Origin: JBBRMU01 sp038230655
GTDB lineage: Bacteria > Patescibacteriota > Microgenomatia > UBA1406 > GWC2-37-13
Assembly: GCA_038230655.1 (NCBI GenBank)
Contig: JBBRMU010000015.1
Span: forward strand, 1-26,498
Direction of reading: 5' to 3'
Length of the DNA: 26,498 nt
Every line of letters begins with the position of its first letter. Position 1 is the first letter of the stretch. The position numbers and the translations under genes were made by a program. This document shows, piece after piece, positions 23,442 through 26,498 of this stretch. Below the pieces are notes generated by a model. The model made no database searches. It worked only from the letters and a program-made list of their open reading frames with translations, and was not told the origin of the DNA.

Positions 23442-24101
23442 TTACTCTTTATCAACAATCGTTACCTTCTGCATAATATCTCCGACTTCTATTTTATCTA
23501 CAACATCCTGGCCTTTTAATACCTGACCAAAAATTGTATATGATGGAGGAAGATCGTTATCTCCCAGCATGATAAAAAACTGGCTACCATTTGTATTCGG
23601 CCCTGCGTTTGCCATAGCAACAATCCCTTTTGTGTACTTTCTACTAACTGGTTCATCCTCAAATTGATATCCCGGCCCTCCAGCTCCAGTCCCTAAAGGA
23701 TCTCCTCCCTGGATTACAAATCCAGGCACAACTCGATGAAACGTTAAACTATTATAAAAACCATCTTTGGAAAGATGAATAAAGTTAGAGGCTGCTTTAG
23801 GTGCCTCCGGAAAGATCTCAAACTCGATTACGCCTTTATTTGTTTCTATAACAGCTTTTTTATTCTGAAGCTCAGAATCTGATAGAATACCAGGAAATGA
23901 CGAATACTGTTTTTTACTTCCTGAAGATTTTATCGAAGTACTATTTTTTTTCATTATATCTTGAGAAACTTTTAAAGTTATTCCTGAATTTGAAGAAGAA
24001 CCTGCTACTTCTCCGTTAGTCTTTTTAGACTGTGAAAAAATAAGACCTCCACCAATCAATAATGCTGCAAAAACGATTAAACCTATAATTTTACTGTTCA
24101 T
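23442..24101 (-). CDS. Membrane-anchored cyclophilin-type peptidyl-prolyl isomerase
   Basis: Speeds cis-trans isomerisation at proline. The 219 residues have one N-terminal hydrophobic segment (5-23), a Ser/Lys-rich spacer and a compact cyclophilin domain from about 82. The domain holds TNKGVIEFEIFPEAPKAASNF, FHRVVPGFVIQGGDP (catalytic Arg of FHR), GYQFEDEP, GIVAMANAGPNTNGSQFFI and YTIFGQVLKG. The active site is complete. It should act outside the membrane on exported proteins. It sits 2 nt after the small Cys-rich gene and leads into the sugar genes without an evident promoter between. Confidence 0.95.
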   Translation of the reverse strand: MNSKIIGLIVFAALLIGGGLIFSQSKKTNGEVAGSSSNSGITLKVSQDIMKKNSTSIKSSGSKKQYSSFPGILSDSELQNKKAVIETNKGVIEFEIFPEAPKAASNFIHLSKDGFYNSLTFHRVVPGFVIQGGDPLGTGAGGPGYQFEDEPVSRKYTKGIVAMANAGPNTNGSQFFIMLGDNDLPPSYTIFGQVLKGQDVVDKIEVGDIMQKVTIVDKE

Positions 24102-24103
24102 AG

Positions 24104-24289
24104 TTAATTTTCATCTTGTAATGTTTTTTGTAAAAGCTCAATCATATTGGCTTTGATATCCTTTACACTCATATCCCACTCTTTAGCCATTTCTTTAATG
24201 TCATCTTCGGTGAGCGAAAAGCCACCTTTTCTTAGTTTTCCTTTTCCCATATCATCAGCAGGCAGTTGACATCCGCAGTTATAACACAT
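24104..24289 (-). CDS. Small Cys-rich protein with an MCYNCGC start
   Basis: A 61-residue protein starting MCYNCGCQLP, with three Cys in a CxxCxC arrangement likely to bind a metal, then an acidic-basic helix pair (FSLTEDDIKEMAKEWDMSV, IKANMIELLQKTL). Proteins with this start occur widely as hypotheticals; I know no function. The frame is open to ATG 24340, adding 17 residues. I prefer 24289 because the -10 box (24345-24350) predicts +1 near 24338, inside that upper ATG, and AAAGGA lies 10 nt before the lower one. First gene of the operon running to zwf-gnd. Confidence 0.6.
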   Translation of the reverse strand: MCYNCGCQLPADDMGKGKLRKGGFSLTEDDIKEMAKEWDMSVKDIKANMIELLQKTLQDEN

Positions 24290-24344
24290 AAACTCACCAT
24301 CCTTTCTAAAAATATACTTAATAAGTTGAAAAGTCTGCATATCA

Positions 24345-24353
24345 ATTTTATCA
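24345..24353 (-). promoter_or_regulatory. Extended -10 box of the 20.2-24.3 kb operon
   Basis: On the minus strand TGA followed by TAAAAT (24345-24350). +1 is expected near 24338, about 50 nt before the preferred start 24289. It would drive the Cys-rich gene, cyclophilin, tal and zwf-gnd together. Confidence 0.5.
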
Positions 24354-24431
24354 AAATTCTAAAGAAAAAGGAACTTCCTTTGGGATCCAAGATCAGCAGT
24401 AACTATACTACAATATTTACATATTAAAAAA

Positions 24432-24440
24432 TGCTATATT
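24432..24440 (+). promoter_or_regulatory. Extended -10 box of the flavodoxin gene (leaderless)
   Basis: TGC followed by TATATT (24435-24440) ends 6 nt before ATG 24447, so +1 coincides with the start codon. Confidence 0.55.
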
Positions 24441-24446
24441 TAAAGT

Positions 24447-24896
24447 ATGAAAGTAGTGATTATCTATGCAACTTACTCAAGCGGAACTTTAGTCTCGAGT
24501 GAGATAATTAAAGAGGAGCTGCAAGACAGCACACATGAGGTTGCCTTGATTAATGCTGGAGAAGTTGATCTAGATTCACTCTCAAACTTTGACTTAATTA
24601 TTTTGGGATCTCCTAGCTGGTGGAATAATAATACTGACGGGCAACCACATCATTTATTCCTCGAGTTAATAAAAAAAATGGACGGCATGAGTTTTGAAGA
24701 TAAAAAGTTTGCAATTTTTGGGCTCGGAGACTCTGCCTACGCCAGGTTATGTGGAGCAGTTGACGTCCTCGAAGACTTTGTTGAAAAACTTAAAGGAAAG
24801 TTAATCCAAGATTCATTAAGGATCGACAGTTTTTACTTTGATCAGGAAAACAATGAAACTCTCGTTAAGGAATGGGCTAAAAATTTGAATATATAA
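24447..24896 (+). CDS. Flavodoxin
   Basis: An FMN-binding electron carrier of 149 residues, the size of short-chain flavodoxins. The phosphate loop is YATYSSGT (residues 8-15). The FMN-stacking loops are LGSPSWWNNN near 53-62, with two adjacent Trp, and FGLGDSAYARLCGAVD near 91-106, where the Tyr is the usual second flavin partner. The protein is acidic and has no signal peptide, so it acts in the cytoplasm. Its redox partner is not in the window. It is monocistronic, facing the stress-protein gene on the other strand. Confidence 0.93.
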   Translation: MKVVIIYATYSSGTLVSSEIIKEELQDSTHEVALINAGEVDLDSLSNFDLIILGSPSWWNNNTDGQPHHLFLELIKKMDGMSFEDKKFAIFGLGDSAYARLCGAVDVLEDFVEKLKGKLIQDSLRIDSFYFDQENNETLVKEWAKNLNI

Positions 24897-24947
24897 AACC
24901 CTGACTTGTTGGCGTGGAACATTTCATTTCTGACAAACCATCTGCCG

Positions 24948-25487
24948 CTATGTGTGCATCGCAATAGTCCTAATCTGATCAGCTCCATTGCTTTGAAGAA
25001 TATCTTTAGCCTCTGTACCTTCACCTTCTCTCGCTGGGACGGCAACTAATATCCCTCCCGCGTTAATTCGCGTTTCATACACCTTAGCATCTACTTCGGG
25101 AATTCCTAGTCCCATAAGAGCTCCTAGAAGCCCACCTGTAAGAGCACCGGTAACGGCCCCAGAAACAGTAGATGCGGCTGCACCACTTAATCCTAACGCA
25201 GCCGCGAGTGGGCCTCCAATTAATAGTGCTCCAACTCCTGGTACCGCAATCGCACCGATACCAACGAGTAATCCAGCTAATGCTCCAATAACTCCACCAG
25301 TGGTTGCTCCTGAAGCTGCTCCTCCAGCAACATTTGCCCCTGTATTATGAGCAATTGCAGTTTCTTCTGCTTTATCTTTCATAATGATCGAGATATTCTT
25401 AGGATCATATCCTGAAGAATTTAGTTCATCTATCGCATGTTCTGCATTCGGTCTGTCTGAAAAAACACCCAGTATCATGTTAGTCAT
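24948..25487 (-). CDS. General stress protein with YflT-type N-terminus and glycine-rich membrane domain
   Basis: A 179-residue protein. Residues 1-40 (ILGVFSDRPNAEHAIDELNSSGYDPKNISIIM) match the YflT/GSP17M-like domain of heat- and stress-induced proteins. Residues about 50-128 are long Gly/Ala-rich hydrophobic stretches (VIGALAGLLVGIGAIAVPGVGALL, AAALGLSGAAASTV) that probably insert in the membrane like glycine-zipper segments. A C-terminal repeat of the first fold follows (YETRINAGGILVAVPA and AKDILQSNGADQIR). The ribosome site AGGAGGAGG precedes the ATG closely, and TATACT at 25530-25535 (minus) would give a leader of about 40 nt. Confidence 0.88.
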   Translation of the reverse strand: MTNMILGVFSDRPNAEHAIDELNSSGYDPKNISIIMKDKAEETAIAHNTGANVAGGAASGATTGGVIGALAGLLVGIGAIAVPGVGALLIGGPLAAALGLSGAAASTVSGAVTGALTGGLLGALMGLGIPEVDAKVYETRINAGGILVAVPAREGEGTEAKDILQSNGADQIRTIAMHT

Positions 25488-25919
25488 TTTTCCTCCTCCT
25501 ATAATTAATAATTAGTTAACAATTTCCATAGTATAAATACTGTTTCTGTAATCCATCCACTTTCTGCGGTTTGGTTTATTCATTAAAAAAATCTTCTTGT
25601 TAAGACTGCATACATGCCAGCCATTCCAATTAATAATTCTAGCTGTAACCACGGGTTTCCTAACATAGTAATCCAATGATAACGGCCTATTTTTAAAGTA
25701 AAAAAAGAGTTAGGGAAGAAAATTGTAAGAAAATGCTACTCATTTTCATAGTGACATCGATAAGAGACTCATTAAGAAGAACCCTTAACCTCACTATCTA
25801 TTTAGTCAACTCTTACCCTACCCTTACCTAACCCTTATTGTTATCTGAACATTACCCATTAAACTATCATTGACGCTAAGATATAACATTATAAATTTAA
25901 TTAGAAGGAGGTGTAAAAT
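25488..25919. other. 432-bp intergenic region with CCCTTA-type repeats
   Basis: No convincing gene is seen. Next to the stress gene lie its TATACT box and ribosome site. From 25781 to 25837 the plus strand is rich in ACCCTTA heptamers (25781, 25820, 25831) and near copies (TACCCTA 25814), with ACCTAACC between; the other strand has several GGG tracts. They sit 80-140 bp upstream of the small membrane protein start, as activator sites might. Near that gene TTGACG (25870) and TATAAA (about 25890) are poorly spaced promoter candidates. A 27-residue hydrophobic frame (25583-25666, minus) has no start signals. Confidence 0.4.
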
Positions 25920-26108
25920 ATGGTAGTAGTAAATAATGCAGCCCCAGCAACAGATTCAGGAAATGGGATGGGTTTTTTAATGGGAGTAATACTTTTAATA
26001 ATTTTTGGTTTTCTGGTTATGTATTACGGATTGCCAATATTACAAAGGATGACACGAGCTCCTCAGATTAATGTACCAGGTAAAATTGATGTTAATATAA
26101 ATAAATAG
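25920..26108 (+). CDS. Small single-pass membrane protein
   Basis: A 62-residue protein with no recognised family. A short polar N-terminus precedes one transmembrane helix at about 19-42 (GFLMGVILLIIFGFLVMYYG), followed by a basic segment (LQRMTRAP) and an end rich in Asn, Val and Ile (INVPGKIDVNINK). The perfect GGAGG ribosome site 8 nt before the ATG and the strong terminator after it show an independent, well-translated gene. The arrangement, with long upstream DNA holding heptamer repeats, suggests regulated expression. Confidence 0.8.
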   Translation: MVVVNNAAPATDSGNGMGFLMGVILLIIFGFLVMYYGLPILQRMTRAPQINVPGKIDVNINK

Positions 26109-26126
26109 GATACAAAAGCTTGCAGT

Positions 26127-26171
26127 TCCCGTTTCTTTTTTAGTTAATCTAAGAAAGGGGCGGGATTTTTT
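26127..26171 (+). terminator. Intrinsic terminator
   Basis: TCCCG (26127-26131) pairs with CGGGA (26161-26165) and TTTCTT (26132-26137) with AAGAAA (26151-26156) with a small GGGG bulge. The stem is followed by a T-rich run from 26166. It lies 19 nt past the stop of the small membrane protein. Confidence 0.8.
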
Positions 26172-26204
26172 ATAGTTAAACTACTCAAGAGGAGTAAAAT
26201 GCCC

Positions 26205-26234
26205 TTGACAAAGTAAACGATTGTTTACTATACT
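26205..26234 (+). promoter_or_regulatory. lexA promoter with an inverted-repeat operator in the spacer
   Basis: TTGACA (26205-26210), 18 bp, TATACT (26229-26234), then 7 nt to the ATG. Between the boxes AGTAAAC and GTTTACT flank GATT (26212-26229), a perfect 7+4+7 inverted repeat. LexA normally represses its own gene, so this is the probable SOS box of the organism. It matches neither the E. coli (CTGT-N8-ACAG) nor the Bacillus (GAAC-N4-GTTC) pattern exactly; the 4-nt centre resembles the latter. Confidence 0.65.
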
Positions 26235-26241
26235 CAAGTTT

Positions 26242-26498
26242 ATGGCAAAAGAATATTTGGGACAACTGAAAGACTTTTACAGAAAAAACAAAAGACTTCC
26301 TTCATATTCAGAAATGGGTAAGCTATTTGGTTTTGCTTCAAAAAAAAGCGTATTTGATATAGTGCACAAATGGATTGAAGAAGGCATTTTACAAAAAATT
26401 AATGAAAAACTCTCCCCAACAACTAAATTTTTTAGCCTCCCGTATTTAGGTGTTATTAAGGCAGGGTACCCTATTCTTGCTGAAGAAAACCGGCAATA
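26242..26498 (+). CDS. lexA: LexA repressor, N-terminal part (cut by the window edge)
   Basis: The first 85 codons are present. Residues 1-55 form the winged-helix domain (FYRKNKRLPSYSEMGKLFGF, SVFDIVHKWIEEGILQK), and residues 67-85 read LPYLGVIKAGYPILAEENR, the self-cleavage region of LexA with the scissile Ala74-Gly75 pair and the conserved PILAEEN that follows. The Ser and Lys of the S24 peptidase lie beyond the window. RecA-dependent cleavage would release SOS genes. Its promoter carries a matching inverted repeat. The message should be essentially leaderless. Confidence 0.88.
   Translation, partial: MAKEYLGQLKDFYRKNKRLPSYSEMGKLFGFASKKSVFDIVHKWIEEGILQKINEKLSPTTKFFSLPYLGVIKAGYPILAEENRQ

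Noticed and set aside
25583..25666. 27-codon minus-strand frame (MLGNPWLQLE...)
   Set aside because: Protein-like composition, but no -10 box at the leaderless position, no ribosome site and no family match.
8187..25723. Shared 13-mer AGTTAGGGAAGAA (near 8187, minus, and 25711, plus)
   Set aside because: Several 13-mer matches are expected by chance in a window of this size and base composition.
18880..26108. Genome-wide reassignment of TAG or TGA
   Set aside because: TAG ends GAPDH, the 226-residue protein, purC, the kinase, pgl and the 62-residue protein; TGA ends glpX and the GlsB-like gene.
26198..26215. Mini-frame MPLTK with AGAGGAG in front, just before the lexA promoter
   Set aside because: Five codons overlapping the -35 box; most likely chance.
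1..26498. CRISPR arrays, insertion sequences, prophage or integrase genes
   Set aside because: No regularly spaced repeats, transposase or integrase motifs, or attachment-type duplications were seen; the tRNA-Pro 3' end has no visible second copy.

Overview
The window is an AT-rich, gene-dense bacterial chromosome segment. I infer a Patescibacteria (CPR) genome, most likely of the Microgenomates type. The reasons are dockerin-like 'DFxxLR' tails on surface proteins, many short proteins with one N-terminal membrane anchor, an archaeal-type class I aldolase, an orphan purC, a fused G6PDH-6PGDH, and genes that mostly lack Shine-Dalgarno sites. No rRNA or taxonomic marker is present, so the placement is inference. 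TAA, TAG and TGA all end normal genes here, which argues against the UGA-recoded CPR lineages.

Layout. 1-0.8 kb: the start of a beta-helix-type surface protein and a HIT hydrolase, both minus strand. 0.9-5.8 kb: a carbon-metabolism block with class I fructose-bisphosphate aldolase, a frameshifted histidine phosphatase, GlpX fructose-1,6-bisphosphatase, GAPDH and phosphoglycerate kinase. 5.8-8.9 kb: a DUF192 protein, a patatin-like lipase, tRNA-Pro(UGG), an anchored surface protein, a metallopeptidase-dockerin remnant and a GlsB-type stress membrane protein. 9.0-12.3 kb: purC behind a structured leader, a DUF1003 protein, and a histidine kinase carrying an HTH domain and a MEDS domain. 12.4-14.6 kb, minus strand: a two-gene operon of unknown function with a long structured leader and a branched terminator, then anchored MsrB and an FMN reductase. 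14.7-18.8 kb, minus strand: a broken GH44 glucanase with dockerin and C-terminal beta domain, then small anchored proteins including a cupredoxin. 18.9-24.3 kb: a nuclease gene interrupted by three in-frame TAG codons, 6-phosphogluconolactonase, and facing it an operon of a Cys-rich protein, anchored cyclophilin, transaldolase and fused G6PDH-6PGDH. 24.4-26.5 kb: a flavodoxin, a YflT-type stress protein, a small membrane protein and the start of lexA.

How the genes fit together. Aldolase, FBPase, GAPDH and PGK link 3-phosphoglycerate to fructose-6-phosphate. The fused dehydrogenase, lactonase and transaldolase give the oxidative pentose phosphate branch (NADPH and pentoses). MsrB, FMN reductase, cupredoxin, flavodoxin and the stress membrane proteins suggest redox and envelope stress handling.

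The most striking pattern is regulatory. At least ten genes have a recognisable -10 box (several with TTGACA/TTGACT 17-18 bp upstream) placed so that transcription should begin at or within 1-2 nt of the start codon, which means leaderless mRNAs. A separate minority, mostly stress or small unknown proteins, has strong GGAGG sites and real leaders. Other items to check are the amber-interrupted nuclease, a perfect inverted repeat in the lexA promoter, and the structured leaders at purC and at the 12.5-13.4 kb operon.
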